Assembly (NCBI RefSeq): GCF_021390535.1
Contig: NZ_JAJUXG010000026.1
Coordinates: 1 to 64,000 of the forward strand
DNA from: Dyadobacter sp. CY312
GTDB taxonomy: Bacteria; Bacteroidota; Bacteroidia; Cytophagales; Spirosomataceae
Reading direction: 5' to 3'
Length of the DNA: 64,000 bases
In this document: positions 51,289-59,497 of the stretch, piece by piece
Layout: the number at the start of each line of letters is the position of its first letter
Position numbering within the stretch: the stretch's first letter is position 1
The notes under the pieces: model-generated
The model's database searches: none
What the model was told of the DNA's origin: nothing
The model's input: the letters and a program-made list of their open reading frames with translations, nothing else
Position numbers and translations under genes: made by a program

Positions 51289-52005
51289 ATGAAAAAATTA
51301 TTCTTTTACGTCCTATTTCTATCCATTCTCACAACCTTACAATCGTGTATTTACATCAATTCAGAAGACAATATTCCGTTGAGAGGCGTTACCACACAGA
51401 CCTTCGGACTGAGAGATTTTGACCAGCTGGAAATGGACAATGCATTTCGGGTAACAGTGAGGGCAGGTTCGGACTACGCTGTTTCAGCTAAGGGAGAGCG
51501 CAACGATCTTGACGATCTGAACATTTTTGTAAGTGAAGGCAAACTCGTGGTACGGTACAAAAATTCATGGCGGAAGCGTCAGGAAATGGATATTGACATT
51601 ACAATGCCACAGCTCAGATCTGTCGATTTCTCAGGTGCCGTGGATGGAGATATAGCCGGTTTTGAAGTTGAAACCGCCATTGATCTTGAACTTTCGGGTG
51701 CGTCAAGATGTAGCTTCTCAGGGTCTGCACGTACGCTCCAATTTGATCTGGATGGTGCCTCACAGCTTAATTTGTCGGGTGAATCGAGGTTTTTGGATGG
51801 CGAGCTTTCCGGCGCATCTAAACTGGAAGCTTCCAACTGGCTTGCCGAAGAATCTGATCTGAATTTATCAGGAGCGAGCACCGCTCGTATTTGGGTTTCG
51901 CGTTTGCTGGATGTTGAAGCCAGCAGTGCAAGTACCGTTCGGTATAAAGGAAATCCGTCTGTAAAACAGGAGTTATCGGGCGGCAGTACGCTTCGGAAAG
52001 AGTAG
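51289..52005 (+). CDS. GIN-domain (DUF2807) lipoprotein
   Basis: A 238-aa protein starting at ATG 51289 (MKKLFFYVLFLSILTTLQSC); the upstream frame to 51253 has no support. The lipobox LQSC gives Cys20. The mature part is a right-handed beta-helix with many LELSGASRCSFSGSA and LDGASQLNLSGESR turns, the head-GIN pattern. Such proteins occur on the cell envelope, often next to sigma/FecR or PspC-type genes; their role is not established. It is divergent from the sigma gene by about 90 nt and converges on the VanX-like gene with a 3-nt gap. Confidence 0.85.
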   Translation: MKKLFFYVLFLSILTTLQSCIYINSEDNIPLRGVTTQTFGLRDFDQLEMDNAFRVTVRAGSDYAVSAKGERNDLDDLNIFVSEGKLVVRYKNSWRKRQEMDIDITMPQLRSVDFSGAVDGDIAGFEVETAIDLELSGASRCSFSGSARTLQFDLDGASQLNLSGESRFLDGELSGASKLEASNWLAEESDLNLSGASTARIWVSRLLDVEASSASTVRYKGNPSVKQELSGGSTLRKE

Positions 52006-52008
52006 TTT

Positions 52009-52716
52009 CTACTTAATCATGCCGTATTTTGCTCTTGCTGCTTTTTTTGACATGCCGTCATAATGCCACCATTCCGTTGTGTTTTGCGTGAATCCGGCTA
52101 GAGTCATAGCTGAACGCAAAATTTTTCGGTTTGAAATTTGCTTCTGGGTTAGTTTTCCAAGTCTCAACATTTCGGCCTCAGAACGAGGGTAGGCAAGTGG
52201 ACCAAAAAAGTCATACTTGGTTCCCATATCTAGCGGAACACCTTTTTCATCTGTAACAGTGAGGTCAATGGCGCAACCAAAATTATGATTGGATCCAATT
52301 TTTGGATCTGCTACATATTGGGTTTTACTACGCTCCGGAATCTTAAGTGCATCCAATGCTTTCCACAATTCGTATTGAGCGGAATTGGGACGGGCAGCAT
52401 CGTAAATCAGAAATTTGTAACCGGGTTTTGTTTTGCGCAACAGTTGATGTGCCTGCACCAGTCGTCTTGCCATTTCCGGTTGCAGGTAAGCTCTGGTAAG
52501 ATCACCGTACACATCCTTGCCGATAAAATTATCTGTTGTTGAATATTTGAGATCAACGAGAATCTCGGGATCAAGTTTTTGTATATCTACCAAACCCTGA
52601 CTGATCATTCGTTCTTCAATTTCAGGCAATGCGGTATGGGGTGCAGCTTTTTTTTCTTTTTGGGCAAAACAGAAAAAAGAAAATGAGCAGAGGAAAAATA
52701 GGAAATATGAGCGCAT
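52009..52716 (-). CDS. D-alanyl-D-alanine dipeptidase-like M15 peptidase (VanX/DdpX type)
   Basis: A 235-aa secreted zinc peptidase (signal peptide to about FCFAQ). VanX-like signatures are VDLKYSTTDNFIGKDVYGD, IYDAARPNSAQYELWKAL (Arg), SNHNFGCAIDLTV (zinc His/Asp) and TEWWHYDGM (catalytic Glu, zinc His). It cleaves D-Ala-D-Ala dipeptides in the periplasm, most likely for cell-wall recycling rather than glycopeptide resistance, as no other van genes are near. The end is 3 nt from the GIN-domain gene on the other strand. Confidence 0.92.
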   Translation of the reverse strand: MRSYFLFFLCSFSFFCFAQKEKKAAPHTALPEIEERMISQGLVDIQKLDPEILVDLKYSTTDNFIGKDVYGDLTRAYLQPEMARRLVQAHQLLRKTKPGYKFLIYDAARPNSAQYELWKALDALKIPERSKTQYVADPKIGSNHNFGCAIDLTVTDEKGVPLDMGTKYDFFGPLAYPRSEAEMLRLGKLTQKQISNRKILRSAMTLAGFTQNTTEWWHYDGMSKKAARAKYGMIK

Positions 52717-52792
52717 AAAAAATGAATACCTTTAACCATAGCTGGCAAAGATATTCATTTGAAATTTATTTCAGTACCGGTAATGCCCGTTA

Positions 52793-53812
52793 CTAGTACC
52801 TTCTGAGGTTAAAGCTTGTAAGTCCTCCTTCGTAACTAACAGTGATTTTGTTTTTCGCCTGATCGTATCCCGCGGAGCGGTAAAGACCGTCGCTGATTTT
52901 ATCCATACCATCAAAGTGCTTGGAATTCAATGCTCCTTCCATACGCATTTCGCAACCGCTGTCCGATGGTATTTCCAGAGTAACAGAGGCTACACCAGCT
53001 TCAATATCAACCTCCGAATTGGCAAATTTATTTCCTAATTTAATCTTCATGTCGGCCACACCAGTACTCACTTTCAGCTTTTCTATCTTGTAATTACTGA
53101 AATCGAAGTCGCCCTTCCCAGCACCAATTCCAAGATCGATTTTCCAGACTGGTTTTTCATTTAAATGGATTCTGGCTTCGTTGGAAACTTTTCCATCCTT
53201 GATTTTTACATTGCCATCCTCCATTTTGAGATTTACAGTGGCGCTGTGATCAAGTTTATTAATTGATGTATTGGATAAGAATCCAACAAACGAGCTGCGT
53301 GTGGTCGCTTCATACAGCTTGGTGGTATTTCCGTCCATCGTAAATGAGCCTGCTCCACCTTCCAGATTGAAGTTCGCTTTCTCAATAAAATCTTCCATGT
53401 CGTACTGGTAAGAGCCATTAATCGCCTTGCCATCCTTCCCTCCACGATCTTTCAGATACTCCTGATCTTTTTCCTGTTGCTCTTCGTCATCATTGTCGTA
53501 GCGATCATGTTCCTCATTGTCATCGTCGTTCCAATTGAAATTCCAGTCTCTGTCATGGTTAAACTTACGATCGGTTTTATTAACAATGCCACCAAATACC
53601 GCCAGCGTGATCAGCAATGCAACGAGTCCTCCCGAAATACCATTGCCACTTCTGGTGACCACAAGAATTAGCCCCGCTGCAATAAGCAGGACAGGCCAGT
53701 AAGGAAGCACTGCGCTCCATTGAATATGGATCAGATCCATATTGCGCAACAGCCAGAATGTTCCAAGTATAACCAGTAATCCACCCCAAACGATGCCTCT
53801 TGAAGTTCTCAT
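52793..53812 (-). CDS. LiaF-like membrane protein with toast-rack domain
   Basis: A 339-aa protein. Residues 1-80 hold three helices of the LiaI/LiaF type (IVWGGLLVILGTFWLLRNM, PYWPVLLIAAGLILVV, GLVALLITLAVFGGIV). A very acidic, His/Asp/Glu-rich linker follows (about 85-130, DNDDEEQQEKDQEYL). From about 150 a repeated beta pattern (LEGGAGSFTM, IGAGKGDFDFSNY, STGVADMKIKLG, EAGVASVTLEIP) forms the DUF4097-like toast-rack. It probably senses or buffers envelope stress. It follows the two smaller genes of this set, with only 5 nt to the previous one. Confidence 0.85.
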   Translation of the reverse strand: MRTSRGIVWGGLLVILGTFWLLRNMDLIHIQWSAVLPYWPVLLIAAGLILVVTRSGNGISGGLVALLITLAVFGGIVNKTDRKFNHDRDWNFNWNDDDNEEHDRYDNDDEEQQEKDQEYLKDRGGKDGKAINGSYQYDMEDFIEKANFNLEGGAGSFTMDGNTTKLYEATTRSSFVGFLSNTSINKLDHSATVNLKMEDGNVKIKDGKVSNEARIHLNEKPVWKIDLGIGAGKGDFDFSNYKIEKLKVSTGVADMKIKLGNKFANSEVDIEAGVASVTLEIPSDSGCEMRMEGALNSKHFDGMDKISDGLYRSAGYDQAKNKITVSYEGGLTSFNLRRY

Positions 53813-53817
53813 GTTGC

Positions 53818-54003
53818 TTAGATATTTGATTGGTTGGAGTAATCAGTTTTTAGAAAGTTTTTGAGCAAAAGCAGCCCGCCCGACACAATCATGATGATGG
53901 GCCAGAAAAACCTGCCGAAGTCAAAATCTGTAAGTTCTTCTACAAGGAAGAGAGAACCCACAATGATGAGGATGACTCCCCAGAAAATGTTTTTAAAGTT
54001 CAT
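53818..54003 (-). CDS. LiaI/LiaF-type transmembrane protein (DUF5668-like)
   Basis: A 61-aa protein starting at ATG 54003 (MNFKNIFWGVILIIVGSLFL); the open frame upstream to 54051 has no family match. Two hydrophobic segments (IFWGVILIIVGSLFLVEEL and RFFWPIIMIVSGGLLLL) match the paired helices of DUF5668. The 5-nt spacing to the LiaF-like gene and the PspC gene upstream suggest one operon. It may be a small subunit or helper of the envelope-stress set. Confidence 0.78.
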   Translation of the reverse strand: MNFKNIFWGVILIIVGSLFLVEELTDFDFGRFFWPIIMIVSGGLLLLKNFLKTDYSNQSNI

Positions 54004-54060
54004 GGCGCTAATTTTATTAATGGTTGAATTATAACTGCTCAATATTTGCAATTTACTGGC

Positions 54061-54696
54061 TTAATTCACTTTGATCACCTGGTCATCTTCTTCATCGCCA
54101 GGCTTTTTATTTTCAGGATCTTCCGGAAAATGGGTTGGCGAGTGGGTGGAACTGAACGGTGTGTACGGTTGCGGATCTGGCTCTACAGGAGTCGGATCAA
54201 CCGGTTCAGTTGGCGCAGGAGTGGTCGGATATACTGTTGTATTTGTGTCGCTTTCCTGTGCTTTATCGCGTTGGCGAAGAATAAGGAAAGCACCAACTGC
54301 GATTAAGGCGATAGGCCAGAAATAGGATTTGATTTTATACCAGATCGGCAGATCGTCTACAAGCATCATACCGCCAAAGAAAATGAGCACGCCACCTAGA
54401 ATCATGATCGTTTGGTCAGACCGTTTTTTGTCCGCCACGGGATCGCTGGATTTAAATGGATTGGAATCCAGATTCACAGTGCTGTCATAAGGCACCGACG
54501 GCCCGGTTGGTAGCACGGCCCAGAGAATGATATATAGAATTCCTGTCCATCCGAAACTTGGTGGAATAGGAAGAAACAGCATCACCACGAACAGTACGCG
54601 GATGATAACAACGTCTATTTGAAAATATTGGGCAATTCCGGACGCTACTCCTCCAAATACTGCCTGATCGGGAATACGGTGCAATTTCTTTTCCAT
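54061..54696 (-). CDS. pspC: PspC-domain envelope stress protein
   Basis: A 211-aa protein. The N-terminal PspC domain is KLHRIPDQAVFGGVASGIAQYFQIDVVIIRVLFVVMLF, read as pattern (residues about 3-40), followed by a second helix (GWTGILYIILWAVLPTG). Two more helices at about 90-140 resemble the LiaF type, and the tail is Pro/Thr/Glu-rich (PTTPAPTEPVDPTPVEPDPQ). PspC proteins sense membrane stress. It is first of the three-gene leftward set with the two LiaF-like genes. Confidence 0.88.
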   Translation of the reverse strand: MEKKLHRIPDQAVFGGVASGIAQYFQIDVVIIRVLFVVMLFLPIPPSFGWTGILYIILWAVLPTGPSVPYDSTVNLDSNPFKSSDPVADKKRSDQTIMILGGVLIFFGGMMLVDDLPIWYKIKSYFWPIALIAVGAFLILRQRDKAQESDTNTTVYPTTPAPTEPVDPTPVEPDPQPYTPFSSTHSPTHFPEDPENKKPGDEEDDQVIKVN

Positions 54697-54820
54697 GAGT
54701 TGGTTCAGTGTTTATTTGTTATCAAAGGTAGTGGGTTATGCAAGATACTGCAAGCCGGAACATTATTATCGGTAAAGTAACGTGTTGAAAGGTTAAAATG
54801 GATGTACGGAGCAAAATCTC

Positions 54821-54922
54821 ACCGCAATGGATGCAACGGTTTACGCTATGGTCGCAAGGATATTATTGCGAAAAACTTATACTATTGCGTCCATAGCGAA
54901 ATCTAGGGCGTATTATTGCGGT
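54821..54922. repeat. Nested imperfect palindrome with CGCAA/TTGCG units
   Basis: Outer arms ACCGCAAT (54821-54828) and ATTGCGGT (54915-54922) are exact reverse complements; inner arms CGCTATGGTCGCAA (54844-54857) and TTGCGTCCATAGCG (54885-54898) match at 13 of 14. It occupies most of the 232-nt gap between the TrpF-like and PspC genes. It may be an extragenic repeat, with no frame inside. Confidence 0.65.
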
Positions 54923-54928
54923 TAATGT

Positions 54929-55552
54929 CTATTGCTCTTCTAGTGCTTCAAGAATGTCCATCATACTGCCGAAGTCCTTATAACCCGGGCGGATTTCTTC
55001 GCTGCCTCTTAGTGCAATTCCTATTTGCGGAAAAAGTTCGGTAAGTGCGCTGACGGAATACTCATTGTCCAATCCAAAACCGGTGAGAATAGGGTATTCG
55101 GAAGAAAGGTTACCTAATACTTGCATCCATTCTTCTGAAAGCTCGGCATCATTGTCACTTTCCAGCAAGAAATGTGTGACGTCGCCTTCATATCTGCTCA
55201 AAATTGAACTCACTTCACCTGCCTCGTAGGTGTCAACACTTATCCGGAGGATGAGCGGAAGATTCAGTTCGCTGTGTAAGTAGTTAAGAAGACCTGGGTC
55301 TTCCACCTGTACGGCATGCACAGGATAGTTGCTCAGGGATTTGAGAATATTTTCAGGATCGGATTGAGCCGTCTCTGCTACAAGCGTAACACCAGCCAGC
55401 CAGGAACATATATCTTCGAATTTTTTGGGAGTAATGTAATTCGGAGAATCTTCATCAATTGAAAAACCAAGCATTTCCACGCCCATTCCGGCACAATAGC
55501 GTGCATCTGACAAATTGGTAACGTTGCTGATCTTTACGGTCCTGGTAAGCAT
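54929..55552 (-). CDS. TrpF-like (phosphoribosylanthranilate isomerase fold) protein lacking the catalytic Cys
   Basis: A 207-aa protein starting at ATG 55552 (MLTRTVKISNVTNLSDA). It follows the TrpF barrel pattern: VKISNVTNLSDARYCAGMGVEMLGFSIDEDSPNYI (opening), AVQVEDPGLLNYL and LPLILRISVD. TrpF has a catalytic Cys in a KICG motif at the first strand, and here the motif is KISN. The Asp region is HFLLESDNDAELSEEW, altered compared with the LLDS Gly-rich loop. It is likely a paralogue with another or no enzyme activity. No trp genes are near. Confidence 0.7.
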   Translation of the reverse strand: MLTRTVKISNVTNLSDARYCAGMGVEMLGFSIDEDSPNYITPKKFEDICSWLAGVTLVAETAQSDPENILKSLSNYPVHAVQVEDPGLLNYLHSELNLPLILRISVDTYEAGEVSSILSRYEGDVTHFLLESDNDAELSEEWMQVLGNLSSEYPILTGFGLDNEYSVSALTELFPQIGIALRGSEEIRPGYKDFGSMMDILEALEEQ

Positions 55553-55703
55553 GAGATGGTTAATGTTTGTGGCGCAAAGATAAGCCATTGTGTTCAAAAA
55601 CACAGGATTTTCATTTCTGTTTAGTCCAAAACTCGCATCCTTTGATTATCTTGCTCCTAAGCTTTTCTGTCTTGCAAGGCAGTATTTTATCCTCTACATA
55701 TCA

Positions 55704-56351
55704 ATGTTTAAATTAAATAATGCATTTGTGTTTTTGGCAATATCTATTCTCTTGTTTAGATGCGCCGGTTCTAGTCCGAAAATTAATCAGTCTCCAAGAA
55801 AGCTGAATTACAGTAGTGCCGACACGGTTAATGGAGTAATCCTATTTTCATTTTCTGCTCCCAAGTCATCTTGGCAATACTACTATAGCCTTGAAATTCT
55901 TAATGTTGACACGAAGACTAAAACAACTCTCCGAGGTTCTTCCTATGAACCGGATATCAGTAACGATTCTTTAAAAACGGGTTATGAAGCCATCGTACTT
56001 CCAAAAGGGAATTACAAACTTTACAACTGGACGATTTCATCGGGACAAACGAAATTTTTTCCGAAAGGAAATTTTTCACTTCCTTTCACGGTGTTTGGGG
56101 GAGATGTCAATTACATCGGAGATTACGAGGGTGTAGTGCATAGTAGCCGCAGTAGGGGATCGGGTCATTGGCCGTCAACAGAGGTGTACTATGTGGTTTC
56201 CAACAGATATAGTCAGGATGCAGGTGTTGTAGCAAGTAAATTTCCTGATGTAGACCTAAGTAAAGTTGTGAACTCTATGCCTGACTTTGGACAAAACAAC
56301 AGCAAGTTTAGTTTGATGTATTTGAAAGGAATAAATATTCCTGGTGAGTAG
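55704..56351 (+). CDS. Hypothetical lipoprotein
   Basis: A 215-aa protein starting at ATG 55704 (MFKLNNAFVFLAISILLFRC); the frame upstream to 55590 overlaps the divergent gene start and has no signal of its own. Cys20 ends a lipobox-like LFRC. The mature domain is a beta-sandwich-like pattern with ILFSFSAPKSSWQYYYSLEILN, LRGSSYEPDISND and LPFTVFGGDVNYIGDYEGVVH. It is a small outer-membrane or periplasmic lipoprotein of unknown role. Its stop is about 55 nt from the convergent DUF2442 gene. Confidence 0.75.
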   Translation: MFKLNNAFVFLAISILLFRCAGSSPKINQSPRKLNYSSADTVNGVILFSFSAPKSSWQYYYSLEILNVDTKTKTTLRGSSYEPDISNDSLKTGYEAIVLPKGNYKLYNWTISSGQTKFFPKGNFSLPFTVFGGDVNYIGDYEGVVHSSRSRGSGHWPSTEVYYVVSNRYSQDAGVVASKFPDVDLSKVVNSMPDFGQNNSKFSLMYLKGINIPGE

Positions 56352-56405
56352 TTTGCCTAAACGTAATGCTAAGATCTGACAAGTGGGACTATTGATAAAA
56401 GAAGA

Positions 56406-56666
56406 TTAGCTGCCGCTTAGCTCTCCTGTATACAATTCTTCCACAGGAAAAATTAGATCCCAGTCTTTGCCCCAGACGATATTCCCATTTTCGATTTTGA
56501 ATTTTTTAAAATTCTTCATGTCCAGATATTTGGAGAACTGTGGATGAGGATTCTTTTGCAGGAATTTTTGAAAATCTACGGTTTGCTCAGTGTTATCTGA
56601 AAATAAGAGCAACACGCTGTAATCTGATACATACTTGGCATTTATAACTCTGATTGCTTCAGTCAT
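56406..56666 (-). CDS. DUF2442 protein
   Basis: An 86-aa protein with the DUF2442 pattern: an opening INAKYVSDYSVLLLFSDNTEQTVDFQKFL and a closing NIVWGKDWDLIFPVEELY. DUF2442 genes are usually paired with a DUF4160 gene, as here, overlapping it by 4 nt. The pair looks like a toxin-antitoxin or small regulatory set, but no activity is known for sure. It is translated after DUF4160. Confidence 0.85.
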   Translation of the reverse strand: MTEAIRVINAKYVSDYSVLLLFSDNTEQTVDFQKFLQKNPHPQFSKYLDMKNFKKFKIENGNIVWGKDWDLIFPVEELYTGELSGS

Positions 56667-56965
56667 AATTTCTTGGTGATTTTTTTGCTTTTAATTCGCT
56701 TTTTTAAAACGAAAAAGTCAGTCCATCTGTCTACAATTTCTTTTGCATAAACCTCAATTACCTTTTCAGCTTCTTTAATTTGCTTTGAAGGTAGCGGTTC
56801 AATTCCCTGCGCCTTTCGAATTTGTACATCTTTGAGCTCACCGTTCTCGAAAAATATTTCAAAAATACTTTCGTAGCCATTGTACGAAACATGCACATGA
56901 ATTGGCAGATGCTCGTTGGAATAGAAATAAAATATTATTCCGAAGTATTCGAAAACTTTTGGCAT
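56663..56965 (-). CDS. DUF4160 protein
   Basis: A 100-aa protein with the DUF4160 pattern: GIIFYFYSNEHLPIHVHVSYNGYES (His-rich, including HLPIHVH) followed by a helix with EVYAKEIVDRWTDFF and a basic tail (KKRIKSKKITKKL). The His cluster might bind metal or be catalytic. It overlaps DUF2442 by 4 nt. Start ATG 56965. Function unknown; the pairing is the main clue. Confidence 0.88.
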   Translation of the reverse strand: MPKVFEYFGIIFYFYSNEHLPIHVHVSYNGYESIFEIFFENGELKDVQIRKAQGIEPLPSKQIKEAEKVIEVYAKEIVDRWTDFFVLKKRIKSKKITKKL

Positions 56966-57020
56966 TGATGTCAGATGAAGTGTTGATTATCAAATTTAAT
57001 CATTATTTGCCTCAAAAATA

Positions 57021-57062
57021 AAACCGGAAATAGTGGGGCGAGTTACCCACTATTTCCGGTTT
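57021..57062 (-). terminator. Strong terminator after the galactose mutarotase gene
   Basis: AAACCGGAAATAGTGGG (57021-57037) and CCCACTATTTCCGGTTT (57046-57062) form a perfect 17-bp stem with an 8-nt loop. On the minus strand it runs into TTTTATTTTTG. It ends transcription 25 nt after the mutarotase stop at 57087. Confidence 0.9.
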
Positions 57063-57086
57063 GAAATCCATTGGTATTAAACCGAC

Positions 57087-58229
57087 CTACTTAGCCGAAA
57101 ACTTATAAACTGTTGTAGTCTTGTAAGCATCACCAGGTTTCAAATTCGTGCTTGGAAACTGTGGTTGGTTTGGAGAATCGGGATAATGCTCTGTTTCAAG
57201 GCAGAGTCCTGATCTTTTTCCAAATGTTGCTCCTTTGCCTGATAGTTTACCATCCAGGAAGTTTCCTGTGTAAAACTGAACGGCCGGTTCTGTTGTGAAC
57301 ACTTCCATGAATCTTCCGCTTTCAGGATCTTTTACCGTTGCAAACGGAACAAGACCTTTATCAGTACGGTTTATTACCCAGCAGTGATCATAACCTCCGC
57401 CGTTTTTGATTTGTTCATCCTCCGTTTTATCTATTCCTGCACCAACAACAGTCGGTTTTCTGAAATCGAATGGTGTTCCTTCCACAGCCCGGAGTTTACC
57501 GGTAGGTATCAAATCAGTATTTACCGGTACGATGCTGTCAGAAGCAATACTTACTTCATGTCCAAGAATGTCTCTTTTGTTTCCGGTAAGGTTGAAATAA
57601 GAGTGGTTGGTAAGGTTGATTACGGTCTCCTTATCAGTCGTTGCAGTGTAGTCTATCTTCAAAGAGTTGTCATTTCCCAAAGTATAAACCACCGTAACTG
57701 TAAGATTTCCCGGATAACCTTCTTCCATATCCTTGCTGGTGTATTCAAGTTTTAGTCCTACGGTTGAATCTTCCTTTACCTCGGTCGCTTTCCACAATAC
57801 TTTATCAAAACCAACTTTACCACCGTGCAGGGAGTTTGGTCCATTGTTAATAGCCAGCTTATATTCTGTTCCGTTAATTTTGAATTTCCCGCCAGCAATA
57901 CGGTTACCAAAACGGCCTACCAACGCTCCGAAAAAAGGATGTTCGCCTAAATAAGGAGCCAGAGAGTCAAAACCTAGTACAACGTCCTCCCATTCACCTT
58001 TTTTGTCCGGTGCAGTCAGTTTGGTAATGATACCACCATAGTTGGTGATATTAACGGTCATGCCGTTTGTATTGGTCAATGTATATAAGTCTGCTGTTTG
58101 TCCGTCGGGAAGTTCTCCGAATGCCTCTTTGGAAATCGTACTGATCATTTTGTGTTTTTCGTTGGTTTTAGAGCAGCTGATAATGGCAAGTCCAATCAGT
58201 GCAGTGAACAAATATGTAATTCTTTTCAT
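57087..58229 (-). CDS. galM: Galactose mutarotase (aldose 1-epimerase) lipoprotein
   Basis: A 380-aa aldose epimerase that interconverts alpha and beta galactose. The lipoprotein signal ends IISC (Cys about 19), so it works outside the cytoplasm. Family residues are NYGGIITKLTAPDKKG (opening), VGRFGNRIAGGKF, NLTNHSYFNLTG (catalytic His), GGYDHCWVIN and ETEHYPDSPNQPQFPST (catalytic Glu). It follows galactokinase by 26 nt on the same strand, a galactose pair. No uridylyltransferase gene is in the window. Confidence 0.94.
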   Translation of the reverse strand: MKRITYLFTALIGLAIISCSKTNEKHKMISTISKEAFGELPDGQTADLYTLTNTNGMTVNITNYGGIITKLTAPDKKGEWEDVVLGFDSLAPYLGEHPFFGALVGRFGNRIAGGKFKINGTEYKLAINNGPNSLHGGKVGFDKVLWKATEVKEDSTVGLKLEYTSKDMEEGYPGNLTVTVVYTLGNDNSLKIDYTATTDKETVINLTNHSYFNLTGNKRDILGHEVSIASDSIVPVNTDLIPTGKLRAVEGTPFDFRKPTVVGAGIDKTEDEQIKNGGGYDHCWVINRTDKGLVPFATVKDPESGRFMEVFTTEPAVQFYTGNFLDGKLSGKGATFGKRSGLCLETEHYPDSPNQPQFPSTNLKPGDAYKTTTVYKFSAK

Positions 58230-58255
58230 TGTAAATGGGTTTAGATTTGCGGCGT

Positions 58256-59443
58256 TTAAAATGCTAATTCTTCGGTTCCGTCAGTAATTTTTACGCGGTA
58301 ACATGGCAGGTCAATGTCATACTGTTTTTTGTATTCTGACTTCATTTTACTTTCAAAAGCATCAACTGCATCTTTTTTAACCAAATTGATTGTGCAACCT
58401 CCGAATCCACCGCCCATCATCCGGGCACCAAGGACATCGGAATTGTCAATTGTCTGATCTACCAGAAAGTCGAGTTCGGGGCAGCTTACTTCATAGTCGT
58501 GTTGTAATCCCTGATGCGTTTCATACATTTTCTTGCCAAAACTTTCCAGATCCCCGGCTACAAGTAAGTCACACGCTTCCTGTACCCGAACAATTTCGCC
58601 TGTCATGTACTTGCATCGGCGGTAAACCACGTCACCAAGTTCTTCCTTGTGTTGCTCAACGAGCTCAGGTGCTGCATCCCTCAGGCTGCCAATAGTAGAA
58701 TCGTATTTTTGTAAAATAGAAACTCCTTTTTCACATTCCAGTCTTCTGGTATTGTATTCAGAGCTCGCAAGGGAATGTTTAACGCTCGTGTCGCAAAGAA
58801 CCAGAAGATAATCTTTCATAGGGAATGGGAAGTATTCGTATTCCAGACTGCGGCAATCCAGTCTGATCACCGATTCTTCTTTTCCAAAAGCAGATGCAAA
58901 CTGATCCATGATTCCACTTTGCAGCCCCACGAATTCATTTTCTACTTTTTGACCCATTTTTACAATGTCCCAGCGGCTAAGTTTCAGATCAAATATTTCA
59001 TTCAGAGCGAACAAAAGACAGCATTCCAATGCGGCAGATGAGGACATTCCGGCTCCGGCAGGAACATCTCCGCCAAATGTGGTTTGAAATCCGCCAATAG
59101 TTTTCCCAAGTTTTTGAATCTGATCAATCACGCCAAGCTGATACAATGGCCACGATTTGTCGGGCTTTGAAAGGTCATCAAGTGTGAAGGAATAGGTGTC
59201 GTTCAAATCCGCGGCATGTAACAGTACTTGATTGTCTGTGCGAGGTTCAATTACGAAATACACAGCCTTGTCTACACTTGCAGGTAATACGAATCCATTG
59301 TTGTAATCGGTGTGCTCGCCTATGAGATTTATCCGACCCGGCGACCGGAATATGCGTGGAGACTGCCCGCTGGCTGACCTTCCGAATTGTTCAAAATAAT
59401 GTGCTTTAATCCGATCTGCAATACTTACTTCTGCTACTGACAT
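58256..59443 (-). CDS. galK: Galactokinase
   Basis: A 395-aa GHMP kinase phosphorylating galactose. Starts at ATG 59443 (MSVAEVSIADRIKAHYF); the frame runs up to 59470. Signatures are RSPGRINLIGEHTDYNNGFVLP, GDVPAGAGMSSSAALE (ATP loop) and ARMMGGGFGGCTINL. DQFASAFGKEESVIRLDC gives the catalytic Asp region. It precedes galM and follows the D-2-hydroxyacid dehydrogenase gene by about 55 nt in the same direction. Confidence 0.95.
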   Translation of the reverse strand: MSVAEVSIADRIKAHYFEQFGRSASGQSPRIFRSPGRINLIGEHTDYNNGFVLPASVDKAVYFVIEPRTDNQVLLHAADLNDTYSFTLDDLSKPDKSWPLYQLGVIDQIQKLGKTIGGFQTTFGGDVPAGAGMSSSAALECCLLFALNEIFDLKLSRWDIVKMGQKVENEFVGLQSGIMDQFASAFGKEESVIRLDCRSLEYEYFPFPMKDYLLVLCDTSVKHSLASSEYNTRRLECEKGVSILQKYDSTIGSLRDAAPELVEQHKEELGDVVYRRCKYMTGEIVRVQEACDLLVAGDLESFGKKMYETHQGLQHDYEVSCPELDFLVDQTIDNSDVLGARMMGGGFGGCTINLVKKDAVDAFESKMKSEYKKQYDIDLPCYRVKITDGTEELAF

Positions 59444-59497
59444 TTTAATATTTTTTGAAGATAATCTCATTTAAGTCCCGCCAACAGAACGTTTGCT

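Noticed and set aside
54140..54175. Fourth copy of the dispersed GGACTGAACGG repeat
   Set aside because: Only GGAACTGAACGGTGTGTACGG is similar and it lies inside the PspC coding region, so it is likely a chance match.
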